Shown: positions 7,329-15,419 of the stretch, in pieces | Numbering within the stretch: position 1 is the first letter of the stretch | Layout: the number at the start of each line of letters is the position of its first letter | Position numbers and translations under genes: made by a program | DNA from: Weissella confusa | Lineage (GTDB): Bacteria > Bacillota > Bacilli > Lactobacillales > Lactobacillaceae | DNA: 30,096 nucleotides | Assembly: GCA_041871065.1 (NCBI GenBank) | Contig: CP168943.1 | Coordinates: 1-30,096, forward strand | Direction: 5' to 3' | Notes under the pieces: model-generated | What the model saw: the letters and a program-made list of their open reading frames with translations, nothing else | What the model was told of the DNA's origin: nothing | Databases searched by the model: none

Positions 7329-8663
7329 ATGAAACATTTTAGTAATATTATTATTGGATTTGGAAAAGCGGGTAAAACACTTGCAGGAACACTTGCAAAA
7401 CACGGTGAAGAAGTATTAATTATTGAAAAGGATCCCAACATGTATGGCGGGACTTGTATCAATGTTGCTTGTTTACCGACTAAAAACATGATTATTAATG
7501 CCCACCGGGGTATAGAATATGAAGTCGCTTTAAAAAAGAAAAATGCCCTAACAGCAATGCTACGTAATAAAAATTACCATAAGGTGGCTGATTTACAAGA
7601 AGCCACTGTTTTAACAGCTACTGCTGAATTTTTGGATGACCATACGGTACGAGTATCTGATAACTCAGGGCAGGAAACTTTAACTGCAGATCGTATTTTT
7701 ATTAATACAGGAGCAACACCAATTTGGCCTAATATTGATGGATTGCTTGCTAGTAAACATGTTTATTCGTCCACAGACTTACTTGTAAAAGATAAACAAT
7801 TAAAGGAATTAGTTATTCTTGGTAGTGGACCAATTGGCTTGGAATTTGCATCAATGTATGCACAATTTGGTAGCCATGTGACCATCATTGATAAATCATC
7901 TAAGATTTTAGGACACTTTGAGCCTGAAATTGCCGAACAAGCTAAAAATGATTTAGAGGAGGATGGTGTATCCTTTTTGTTAGAAAGCAACTTAACTGGT
8001 GTAAATGATACACTAGATGGTGTTACATTAACTATAAGCACACCAAAAGGGATTAAAAATATACAGGCCGATGGGTTATTAGTTGCTACGGGACGTAAAG
8101 CTAATGTGACCGATTTGCACCTAGAAAGAACTAGTATTAAAACAGGTAGACACGGTGAAATTTTAGTCAATGATATACTAGAAACAGATGCTAAAGATGT
8201 CTATGCTTTAGGTGATGTTACCGGCGGGCCACAATTCACGTATATTTCGTTAGATGATTGGCGTATTATGGCTAATCATCTATATGGCGATAAGACACGA
8301 AGTCGTTTAAATCGACCAGTATTTGCGAATACTATTTTTCTAAATCCGGCTATTAGTAGTGTCGGAAAAACAGAGGCACAGCTGAATGAGGCAGGCATTG
8401 ATTATAAAGTACTGAAGATGCCAGCAGCTAGTGTTCCTAAGACACAAGTAATTGGTAATCCAAGAGGTAGCTATAAAGCATTAATAGATCCACAGACACA
8501 TCAAATTTTGGGTACAACTATTTATGCTGAGGAATCATTTGAGACGATTAATATCATTAGTCTAGCGATGCAAAATCATCTTTCAGCTGAGACTTTGCGC
8601 GATCAAATATACACGCATCCAACAATGACGGAAGCATTAAATGATTTGTTTGATCAAATTTAA
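7329..8663 (+). CDS. rclA: RclA-like flavin disulfide reductase (probable hypothiocyanite/HOCl stress enzyme)
   Basis: This is a 444-residue class I pyridine nucleotide-disulfide oxidoreductase. The FAD-binding motif IIIGFGKAGKTLAGTLAK is at the N-terminus. The redox pair is in YGGTCINVACLPTK (about residues 39-52). The NAD(P)-binding motif is ILGSGPIGLEFASMYAQFG (about 163-181), the second FAD motif is DVYALGDVTGGPQFTYIS, and the C-terminal dimer interface includes THPTMTEAL. The first 50 residues closely follow E. coli RclA, and streptococcal Har (hypothiocyanous acid reductase) belongs to the same group. Mercuric reductase is less likely because the extra C-terminal cysteines are absent. 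It is probably a single-gene transcript with AAGGTG before the ATG. Confidence 0.8.
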   Translation: MKHFSNIIIGFGKAGKTLAGTLAKHGEEVLIIEKDPNMYGGTCINVACLPTKNMIINAHRGIEYEVALKKKNALTAMLRNKNYHKVADLQEATVLTATAEFLDDHTVRVSDNSGQETLTADRIFINTGATPIWPNIDGLLASKHVYSSTDLLVKDKQLKELVILGSGPIGLEFASMYAQFGSHVTIIDKSSKILGHFEPEIAEQAKNDLEEDGVSFLLESNLTGVNDTLDGVTLTISTPKGIKNIQADGLLVATGRKANVTDLHLERTSIKTGRHGEILVNDILETDAKDVYALGDVTGGPQFTYISLDDWRIMANHLYGDKTRSRLNRPVFANTIFLNPAISSVGKTEAQLNEAGIDYKVLKMPAASVPKTQVIGNPRGSYKALIDPQTHQILGTTIYAEESFETINIISLAMQNHLSAETLRDQIYTHPTMTEALNDLFDQI

Positions 8664-8911
8664 TAAATCATTTATAACAAATTAAAACAAAAATACTCAA
8701 GGTCTTATCTAAATGCCTAACTTTTTTATGGCACTTCAGTATACCCTAGTGTTTTTTTGAGGGGGTACATGATACATTGCACCAATGGGTCACGCCGTGA
8801 CATGGCAATTTATCATTGTATGATCACCTTCAGTGAGAGCATGTCATGCAGAACGCTATCCTCTGGGGCAAGCTGGTGTGAGATTAACCACATAAAATAA
8901 AACGAAAAAAG
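8664..8911. other. Intergenic stretch without genes
   Basis: There is no open frame. GC-richer patches (about 8760-8880) look like decayed mobile DNA, but I see no identifiable match. The hairpin at 8912-8958 ends this stretch. Confidence 0.4.
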
Positions 8912-8958
8912 ATGATCTTATACTTAAAAAATGGAGAATTTTTTGAGTATAAGATCAT
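8912..8958. repeat. Hairpin element, ATGATCTTATACT family
   Basis: This is a perfect 13-bp inverted repeat (8912-8924 and 8946-8958). It is related in sequence to elements at 12021, 14143, 24102 and 26960. The 26960 copy (and the 12021 copy) lies just in front of a transposase start, so these are probably IS ends or their miniature derivatives; they may also act as terminators. Confidence 0.55.
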
Positions 8959-8993
8959 TTTTGTCTGTAATTATTTTGATAGTTGCTGGTTGG

Positions 8994-9276
8994 CTATTTT
9001 TTTGTATCCAAAAACCAATAATCACGAAAGTCACCAACTAGTTTTGAATAGGGATAGCCAATTATTCTTTGGCTTTGTAGCTTATTCGATAAATATTCTT
9101 TCAAAATCCAAGGATCTTCAGGTGAGACGTGATCTGGTTCTAATATTTATTTGATTGTCTTTTTGTACAGAAGTATTTAAGTCAATGGCTGCATGTTCAA
9201 TAGTCAAATGACTTAATTTTAGATTTTGACGAAGTTCTTTACTAGTATTGATACGCTCTATAAAATTTAAAGACAT
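8994..9276 (-). pseudogene. DUF2316 family protein, frameshifted
   Basis: The first part starts at 9276 (MSLNFIERINTSKELRQNLK) with GAGAGGAA 6 bases upstream. It reads through LSHLTIEHAAIDLNTSVQK and then leaves the frame near 9147. The rest of the protein continues in another frame (ILEPDHVSPEDPWILKEYL, then YPYSKLVGDFRDYWFLD) and stops at 8994. Joined, the two give about 93 residues, the usual length of DUF2316, whose members are common in lactobacilli next to regulators. One inserted or deleted base near 9147 explains it. The function of the family is not known. Confidence 0.75.
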
Positions 9277-9414
9277 TTTATTCCTCTCTTTCGCTATTAA
9301 AATCATGCTGATAAAGGTTTAGCTAATGTTCCACAAGAGTAGGACATCACCAATATTACTTATGCATACAAGCACCCTATAATCAGCTTTTTTCTTAAAA
9401 AATATGTAGTTATA

Positions 9415-9450
9415 AAAAGACTCGATGACATATAAGTCATCGAGTCTTTT
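9415..9450. terminator. Bidirectional terminator after oleate hydratase
   Basis: This is a perfect 15-bp stem, AAAAGACTCGATGAC with a 6-base loop, with T-runs on both strands. It separates the oleate hydratase gene from the DUF2316 pseudogene. Confidence 0.8.
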
Positions 9451-9498
9451 CCCAAAATTAATAGGTCATTACTAGCAAAATACGTCACATTATAATAT

Positions 9499-9526
9499 AT
9501 GTTCGCTATGTACAATTAGCGAACAT
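9499..9526. promoter_or_regulatory. Palindromic operator candidate
   Basis: ATGTTCGCTA-N8-TAGCGAACAT is a perfect palindrome of the kind bound by TetR/AcrR-type repressors. On the minus strand it overlaps TTGTAC and TATAAT boxes (15-base spacer) that could drive the DUF2316 gene. No repressor gene lies nearby. Confidence 0.45.
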
Positions 9527-9563
9527 TGTTGACACTTTAGAAAGTGCTCACAGGTATCATGTT

Positions 9564-11327
9564 TTATAGTAATTTACTTTCTTTAAGTAACTCTTCGATA
9601 AACGTTCCATTTATCTTCTTTTTTAGAGCTACTTTAGCTAATTTTGGAATTCCTAAATTAGCCTCATCAATGGTTTTTTTATCTCCCATGTAGTAGATGG
9701 CTTTAAGTAGTTCTCGAATATCATAAATGGATCCATAAACTTCAGGAACAGCACGTTCAACTTCAAGTAAAGTATATACAGATTCCATGGCAGTTCTAAT
9801 TGAATATTCGGTAGTAAATACAGTGTCATTACTAGGTGACTCTGCGAAATTACCAATAAAGGCTAGATTAACAGATCCCTTAGGAACAATATCTGGCCTA
9901 TCACCCGCAACACGGGGCATAAAGTATGATGTAATAAATGGCATAAATACTGGAACGGTATTTATATTGTTTTGGTTAGACAATTGTTTGATTTTTGTCT
10001 CAGGGACACCAAGGTGATAAAGGAGTTCTTGAGTAATTTCTTCACCAGAACTTTCTACAATGGTCTTATCAACAAAATTTCCTTTGGTATCTGAATACAG
10101 TCCATATATCCATACAATTGTTTCATTTTCTTTTTGTTCTTTGAAATGTGGCTGCCTGTGAACAGCAAAACTCATCAACCAGTTCGAATCGGTTATGGTA
10201 ATGATTCCACCACTATTAATTTTGTGATCATGCAAATCACGATTGGTGAGACGTTCAATGTAGGGTTCAATTTCTGGTGATTTTATAGTGGCTGTCGCTG
10301 ACACGAACCAACTTTTTTCAGGTAGGTTATCATAGAATACTTCTGGATGACCGAAATCATTAGATTGTTCTGCCAGATTCTTCCACAGTGTCCAACTACC
10401 ACCCAACTCTTTTGATATAGGAGCGGGTTTATCATGGCTCCCATATGTTGAACTTTCTGTAATAGAACCATTTGTAACGAATACAAGATCATCACGTGAT
10501 AGGCTAACATCATCACCGTCCTGGATCACGAGTTTTTTTGCAATTTTTTCGTCATTTTCAAAATCTACCACAACATTATTAACTTGTGTATCATAGATGA
10601 ATTCGACATTATATGACTCTAAATACTTTATAATTGGTAGAACCATAGACTCATACTGATTGTACCTATTGAACTTTAGGGCGCTAAAATCAGGTAGTCC
10701 ATCAATATGATGAATAAATCGCATCGTGTATCGACGCATCTCAACTGCAGAATGCCACTTTTCAAAAGCAAACATGGTTGCCCAGTACATCCAAAAATTA
10801 CTTTCAAAGAACTCATTTGAGAAAAATTCCTCAATAGTCGTCTTACCCAGTTTTGACTCAGGAGTTAAAACTAAATCTATTAATTCTTTAGATTTTTCAT
10901 CCAAAGTATACAGGCCATCCGTTGGGACGCGTTGTCCCCGATTATAAATTAGGCGAGTATTAGATGAATTTGGATCATCTTTATCTAGCCAATAAAATTC
11001 ATCTAAGTAAGAGGCGTCTTCAATTTCTAAAGAAGGAATTGATCGATACATGTCCCACATAGTTTCAAAATGATTTTCCATTTCTCGACCACCGCGTGTC
11101 ACAAAGCCGATATTGGCACGCTTTTCTCCATCTAACGATCCACCCGGAGTAGGCAATTCCTCATATATATGAATTTTTTCCCCGGACATTTGTCCATCGC
11201 GCACCAAGAAAACAGCGGTCGCCAATCCGGCCAGCCCTCCTCCAATAATATACGCTGATTTTTGATCCACATTTTTGGGCTTTCTTGGACGTGCAAAAGC
11301 TTCATAATTTCCGTTAGAATATCGCAT
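9564..11327 (-). CDS. ohyA: Oleate hydratase (myosin-cross-reactive antigen family)
   Basis: This is a 587-residue FAD-dependent fatty acid hydratase (EC 4.2.1.53) that adds water to the cis-9 double bond of oleic and linoleic acid, making 10-hydroxy fatty acids. The N-terminal nucleotide-binding motif AYIIGGGLAGLATAVFLVRDG is at about residues 25-45. Then come GGSLDG (about 62-67), the conserved GFVTRGGREMENHFE segment (about 74-88), the catalytic-region FAFEKWHSAVEMRRYTMRF (about 186-204), and FITSYFMPR, which continues to GNFAESP near the C-terminus. Length and motifs are full, so it should be active. GAGGAGG precedes the ATG. It lies behind a promoter with a cre site and a dehydrogenase remnant, and a terminator follows. 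In lactobacilli the enzyme detoxifies host or plant unsaturated fatty acids. Confidence 0.96.
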   Translation of the reverse strand: MRYSNGNYEAFARPRKPKNVDQKSAYIIGGGLAGLATAVFLVRDGQMSGEKIHIYEELPTPGGSLDGEKRANIGFVTRGGREMENHFETMWDMYRSIPSLEIEDASYLDEFYWLDKDDPNSSNTRLIYNRGQRVPTDGLYTLDEKSKELIDLVLTPESKLGKTTIEEFFSNEFFESNFWMYWATMFAFEKWHSAVEMRRYTMRFIHHIDGLPDFSALKFNRYNQYESMVLPIIKYLESYNVEFIYDTQVNNVVVDFENDEKIAKKLVIQDGDDVSLSRDDLVFVTNGSITESSTYGSHDKPAPISKELGGSWTLWKNLAEQSNDFGHPEVFYDNLPEKSWFVSATATIKSPEIEPYIERLTNRDLHDHKINSGGIITITDSNWLMSFAVHRQPHFKEQKENETIVWIYGLYSDTKGNFVDKTIVESSGEEITQELLYHLGVPETKIKQLSNQNNINTVPVFMPFITSYFMPRVAGDRPDIVPKGSVNLAFIGNFAESPSNDTVFTTEYSIRTAMESVYTLLEVERAVPEVYGSIYDIRELLKAIYYMGDKKTIDEANLGIPKLAKVALKKKINGTFIEELLKESKLL

Positions 11328-11370
11328 AATTGCCTCCTCTTACTACGCTTTATGTTGATGTACTCTATTT

Positions 11371-11490
11371 TTAAAATGACTCTTGTTGGTATTCAGGGTT
11401 AGGATGTTCATAAAATCCCATGAACTGACTTTGAAAGGCAACTTGCTCACCTGAAATGCCACCACCTGCAACAGTTACATTTTTATAAAT
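11371..11490 (-). pseudogene. 3-hydroxyacyl-CoA dehydrogenase, N-terminal remnant
   Basis: A frame of about 39 codons carries YKNVTVAGGGISGEQVAFQS, the NAD-binding start of 3-hydroxyacyl-CoA dehydrogenases (normally VTVAGGGVLGSQIAFQ). The frame then stops. GGAGG lies upstream, but the codon in start position reads ATT rather than ATG. The upstream promoter is intact, so the transcript now mainly serves oleate hydratase. Hydroxy fatty acid made by the hydratase is a plausible substrate for a dehydrogenase, so the pair may once have been functional. Confidence 0.6.
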
Positions 11491-11522
11491 ATGTTTCCTC
11501 CTATCAATGATTTAATAGGTTA

Positions 11523-11551
11523 ATCATAGCACTAAGAGAAAACGCTTTCAA
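11523..11551 (-). promoter_or_regulatory. Promoter with overlapping cre (CcpA) site for the oleate hydratase operon
   Basis: On the minus strand TTGAAA (11551-11546), a 17-base spacer and TATGAT (11528-11523) form a good promoter. TGAAAGCGTTTTCT (11550-11537) matches the cre consensus except for its last base, and overlaps the -35 box, which predicts repression by CcpA when sugar is plentiful. Confidence 0.7.
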
Positions 11552-11556
11552 AAAAT

Positions 11557-11589
11557 AGCCACTAAAGTGAAACAGTCACTTTAGTGGCT
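11557..11589. terminator. Hairpin upstream of the oleate hydratase promoter
   Basis: This is a perfect 14-bp stem AGCCACTAAAGTGA with a 5-base loop. On the minus strand it is followed by ATTTTTT, so it can end leftward transcription just before the promoter. Confidence 0.7.
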
Positions 11590-11745
11590 GCAATCACCAT
11601 GAATAATCGGTGTGGTTTTGAAAGTTGGGAGTCTCCAATTAGCAGGCAAATTTGTTGCATCGTATCATAATTCATATATAACAGTCTGATTATAAAGTTA
11701 CGAAAAATGTAGCGACATTAACGGGGTATTATTATTCATAAAAAA

Positions 11746-11790
11746 AAAACAGCCCCCGTTATCTCCTAGGTAGATAACGGGGGCTGTTTT
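11746..11790. terminator. Second copy of the toxin-antitoxin-type terminator
   Basis: AAAACAGCCCCCGTTATCT pairs over 19 bp with 11772-11790. It resembles 6820-6864, including the following bases (TTTTAAT, then AAGGGGCGATT), and has a compensated A-T to G-C change in the stem. No gene precedes it, so it is either a relic of a lost module or an inserted terminator. Confidence 0.7.
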
Positions 11791-12020
11791 AATAGCATTT
11801 GTAAGGGGCGATTATGTAATTATAGACCCTATAACAAAAAGTGATCTAAGAATCAAAAATATAAATACCTAGTTGCTTTTCTAATCTTTGTATATGCTTA
11901 TTAGGAACTTTTTTAGTGTGGCTCATATACAATAACCTTTTTTAACTTCATATCGGAATAAGTGAACAGTTTCATCAGATACAAAATACGGAAGAATATA
12001 AATAAAGTTTTTTAAATGAA

Positions 12021-12087
12021 TGCTCTTATGCTAGATTTACGGACAGATTTTCTTCTGCTCTGTAAACTAATAGCATAGGAGCATTTT
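12021..12087 (+). repeat. 67-bp repeat, left copy, flanking the glycosyltransferase cassette
   Basis: It starts TGCTCTTATGCTAGATTTAC and ends GGAGCATTTT. The outer 13 bases pair with one mismatch (TGCTCTTATGCTA with TAGCATAGGAGCA). The right copy at 14143-14209 is in the same orientation with two differences. Just downstream of this left copy, from about 12103, is a transposase-like N-terminus (KKEFKQSLVEMHNQGRSYTD), so the repeat is probably an IS end. Confidence 0.75.
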
Positions 12088-12102
12088 TTAATATGATTCG
12101 AT

Positions 12103-12545
12103 AAAAAAAGAATTTAAGCAGTCTCTTGTTGAGATGCACAATCAAGGCCGTTCATATACTGATCGACGGCCGAGACTCCGACTCTGTGGAGTTTGCGTTA
12201 CGAGAAATCAAGCTTGAGTGGGGTGACTGTCTGCGCACGGTTACCGCAGACACTGGCCCGGAGTTCTCGACTCTGAATAAGGCCTTTGAGGACACAGATA
12301 CAGACATCTTCTACGCGCATTCATACACCTCATGCGATCGCGGCTCCAACGAGGCCCACAATCGCATGATTAGACGTGACTACCCAAAAGGCGAGTCGCT
12401 GGATGATGTTAGTCCCAGCCAGGTGTTGGCTACCCAAGACCGTCTTAACGGGCTTCCCCGGAGAAAGCTAGACTACCGTGGCCCCCAGGAGTGTTTTGAG
12501 ACCGAAGTGCGCCGGACTCAGCGTTCAGCACAACACGTAAGCTAA
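12103..12545 (+). pseudogene. Chimeric transposase remnant, mostly IS30-family C-terminal part
   Basis: A short A+T-rich transposase N-terminus (12103-12163, KEFKQSLVEMHNQGRSYTD) is joined to a GC-rich fragment of an IS30-family transposase in another frame. The IS30 part carries the end of the DDE catalytic domain: VTADTGPEFSTL (second D, about 12240-12275), HSYTSCDRGSNEAHNRMIRRDYPKG with its catalytic E, and the terminal LNGLPRRKLDYRGPQECF. Its base composition differs sharply from the surroundings and suggests a source with higher GC. The N-terminal half is lacking, so it is inactive. Confidence 0.8.
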
Positions 12546-12809
12546 ACAATGAACCACTCATAAGATAACAGGCTGTTCTTGGAAGTGTCTCAACACCCCC
12601 GGCTAACTTGTTCTTGCAATTTGGGAAAAAGAAGTCTACGGTTATTATGTAAACTAAAATAAAGTAGCCGCTTTTGTACGCTGCTTGAGCCTACACGGAT
12701 CGTCACACAAAACGCGAGATGACATTAGTCCGCTCTTCTTTTTCTACTCAAATTTAAGCAACGCCTAAAGCGACACAAAGTACCATTAATCATACAAGGA
12801 GGACTCGTT

Positions 12810-13973
12810 TTGAAACCTGCAAAAACTAAGTTTAGTGATGTCCCTGATGGCAGTATTCATCAATATGATCAGATTTTGAAATATTTTAATAATCAACCAG
12901 CCGATCAAACGAAACCGCGTGGTAATCGGATCACATTTGTCACAACTGGCATTATCGGTTTTGATGGCGGTCAAACAACGATGCTGCATCTAGGTACGCT
13001 GCTGGCCAACGCCGGTTACGATGTCTACTATTTAAGCTATGTCCCACAAAGCCAAGACGAAATGATTCAGAATGCTGAATTTAATTATCCCGGTTACAAA
13101 GGAACCTGTCTGCCAATGGGCGAACTTGAGTCCCATTGTTCCGATATTTGGGCCGCCACGTTATGGGAATCCGTTTATGTGATCAAGAACAAACCAGGGT
13201 ACAAAATGTATTTTGTTCAAGATTACGAACCGTATTTCTATCCATATGGCGATCGCTATCAGATGGCGCGACGAACTTACAGTCTAGGTCTGCACATGGT
13301 ATCGCTTGGTCCATGGTGTGCCCACATGATCACCATGCATTGCAAGGTTCACAGCCCTATTGATGTGATTAACTTTCCTGTCGATGTCGCACGATATCCA
13401 TTCAAGGAACGCGACATGGGACCTTATGAACAAAAAAAACAAATCAAGCTTGCTGTCTATACCAAGTGGAGCAGCCCGCGGCGCGCACCCATCAACATTC
13501 AGATTGTCCTCGAAAATTGCCGCCAGTTACTGCGCGCCAAAGGAATCGATCTCAAAATTCAATACTTCGGTACCGACCGCAGCAAACGCTTCATCAATGG
13601 TGAAAACCTTGGTAAGCTGACTCCCCCGGAATTAAATCGACTTTACCAAAGTGCTGATTTCGGGATTGCGCCATCTATGACCAATTTTTCGCTTGTCCCT
13701 TATGAAATGATGAGCACTGGCCTGCCACTCATTGATTTTAAGGAAGGCACAGGAAGCTACTTCTTAAAAGACGGGACCTATTTTGCCAGTCATCTTGATG
13801 AACGAGATCTGGCCAAAACGCTTGCAAATGCTTGTGCCAACCCCGACACGATCAGCAACCAAGTTCAAAATGGTCAAGCCTTTCTTAAAACGATTGGCTG
13901 GGATCGAACTGAAAAAGACATGCTGGCGATCATTGCAAACCTGTATGCTAATGTCGATGTGGTCAAATCCTAA
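12810..13973 (+). CDS. WsaF-like glycosyltransferase (rhamnosyltransferase family, GT-B fold)
   Basis: This is a 387-residue glycosyltransferase starting with GGAGGA upstream of the ATG. The N-terminal domain has NRITFVTTGIIGFDGGQTTMLHLGTLLANAGYDV (about 38-71, a GT-B nucleotide-fold entry) and YFVQDYEPYFYPYGDRY (about 135-151), a hallmark of WsaF-type rhamnosyltransferases. The C-terminal domain has AVYTKWSSPRRAPINI, then ADFGIAPSMTNFSLVPYEMMSTGLPLIDF (about 284-312), the sugar-nucleotide binding region. It would add a sugar, perhaps rhamnose, to surface polysaccharide. It has no partner genes here and a higher GC content than its neighbours, and is bracketed by 67-bp direct repeats, so it was probably brought in as cargo. 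Confidence 0.82.
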   Translation: MKPAKTKFSDVPDGSIHQYDQILKYFNNQPADQTKPRGNRITFVTTGIIGFDGGQTTMLHLGTLLANAGYDVYYLSYVPQSQDEMIQNAEFNYPGYKGTCLPMGELESHCSDIWAATLWESVYVIKNKPGYKMYFVQDYEPYFYPYGDRYQMARRTYSLGLHMVSLGPWCAHMITMHCKVHSPIDVINFPVDVARYPFKERDMGPYEQKKQIKLAVYTKWSSPRRAPINIQIVLENCRQLLRAKGIDLKIQYFGTDRSKRFINGENLGKLTPPELNRLYQSADFGIAPSMTNFSLVPYEMMSTGLPLIDFKEGTGSYFLKDGTYFASHLDERDLAKTLANACANPDTISNQVQNGQAFLKTIGWDRTEKDMLAIIANLYANVDVVKS

Positions 13974-13993
13974 AAAAACTGACTGTGAAGCTA

Positions 13994-14020
13994 GCTCGGC
14001 GCTTGTCGCCGGGCTTTTTT
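13994..14020 (+). terminator. Terminator of the glycosyltransferase gene
   Basis: A GC-rich hairpin (GCTCGGCGCTTGTCGCCGGGC) followed by TTTTTTT lies 20 bases after the stop codon. Confidence 0.7.
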
Positions 14021-14142
14021 TCTGGGAAAATAAGCTTTGGAATAATCGACAAAAATCTTATTATGTTCAAACCGCGCGTTTTAAAATCAAGATAGCCACT
14101 TTTATTACAAATTTGGGACAATAAAAAACATCAAGAACAGAT

Positions 14143-14209
14143 TGCTCTTATGCTAGATTTACGGACAGATTTTCTTCTGCCTTGTAAACTAATAGCATAG
14201 GAGCATTTT
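14143..14209 (+). repeat. 67-bp repeat, right copy, flanking the glycosyltransferase cassette
   Basis: Same orientation and length as 12021-12087 with two base differences. No transposase start follows this copy, so it is a solo element. Confidence 0.75.
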
Positions 14210-14262
14210 GTTTGTCTTGATGAATAATCCGGGTTAAATCATATTAGGGTATCACAAATACT

Positions 14263-15213
14263 TTACAAATATGTTTTGCGTCGCAACAAAAACCAGCAAA
14301 TTAGGCTTAGTATAACAGAGATAATCAGCACAGCAAAAACACCATAAGAAGATTTTTCAAACGGAACATCGACATTGATTCCCCAAAAACCAAAAATAAT
14401 CGCTGGAATAGTCAAAATGATTGATATCTCTGTTAGAGTTTTCATAATCATGTTCAGCTGATACGAAATCATATTGTTTATCATATCTTCCAAATCATCC
14501 AAATATTGGCTGTAACCTGAAATAATTCTATCCATTGTGTCGTTTGTATCGTATATCTCATCAATTATTTTCTTGGTGGTAAAATCAATATCATTAATAG
14601 TTGTGAAATTTTTTTTAATGAAATCCAGCGCTTTGTGATTAGCGTCATAGGTTGTTGACAAAGATATCATGTATTTTTGAAGAGTTAATAATTCACCAAA
14701 CGTTGGTCTGAGTGGACCGGACGTTGATATTTCTGAGTCTAAATCATCAATTTTTTCCTTGACTCCACGAAGGTCGTTAAGCATCACATAGAAATCTTTT
14801 TGCATAATCTTTAAAAGTACTTCCTCCACGAAATTATCGACATCACGTAAAACCATATTGGATAAGAGTTCGGGAATGAATTTTAATTTTTGTTTTGTAA
14901 AAATTATCAACTTATTTTTAAATACCACGAAAACAACAGATGTCGTCATATTATCTAGATGCACACCTTCATGTACCTCGGGTAACAAAAAACTTACGAG
15001 CAAACTTTTTGCATCGTTCTGATCTATCATCGTGTCATATGCAACTCGATCATCAAACGTTAGTATATTGCCTATTTTAAAGTCATATTTATGTTCAAAA
15101 GATTCGATATATTCTCGTTCGTCACCATAAACATAAACAACAGAAGAATTTTTGATATTTGATTCTGACGAAACCAATAATGTATCTTTTGTTAAAGAAT
15201 AAGTTTTCAGCAT
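14263..15213 (-). CDS. corA: CorA-like divalent cation transporter with GIN in place of GMN
   Basis: This 316-residue protein has the CorA layout: an N-terminal cytoplasmic domain, a long coiled-coil-rich middle (about 140-250, with KIMQKDFYVMLNDLRGVKEKIDDLD) and two transmembrane segments at the C-terminus (about 258-278 and 289-309). The filter motif between the two segments, normally (Y/F)GMN, reads FWGINVDVP. GGAGG lies 6 bases upstream of the ATG. CorA proteins form pentamers that let Mg2+ (sometimes Co2+ or Ni2+) in. The GIN variant may alter ion choice. No operon partner is seen. Confidence 0.85.
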   Translation of the reverse strand: MLKTYSLTKDTLLVSSESNIKNSSVVYVYGDEREYIESFEHKYDFKIGNILTFDDRVAYDTMIDQNDAKSLLVSFLLPEVHEGVHLDNMTTSVVFVVFKNKLIIFTKQKLKFIPELLSNMVLRDVDNFVEEVLLKIMQKDFYVMLNDLRGVKEKIDDLDSEISTSGPLRPTFGELLTLQKYMISLSTTYDANHKALDFIKKNFTTINDIDFTTKKIIDEIYDTNDTMDRIISGYSQYLDDLEDMINNMISYQLNMIMKTLTEISIILTIPAIIFGFWGINVDVPFEKSSYGVFAVLIISVILSLICWFLLRRKTYL

Positions 15214-15419
15214 TGTAATCCTCCAGCTTTATATTTTTCTCAAAAATAAATGCGTAATTGTTGTGAAATAAATACGTTATCAGTTTTAAAAACATTTTGT
15301 CTTATGTATGATAACCTGCCAAAAATTTTATCTCACACATTATCTAGACAATCTTGTCTCCAGCTTCTAATGTATTATCTAATTTGTAATTATAACCCTT
15401 CAATTATTATTGAAATGAA

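Noticed and set aside
7329..8663. Mercuric reductase or dihydrolipoamide dehydrogenase
   Set aside because: There is no heavy-metal domain and no C-terminal Cys pair, no 2-oxoacid dehydrogenase genes nearby, and the N-terminus follows RclA.
8912..9154. 80-residue open frame on the plus strand
   Set aside because: It begins in a hairpin element and runs antisense to the DUF2316 pseudogene, which has clear family similarity.
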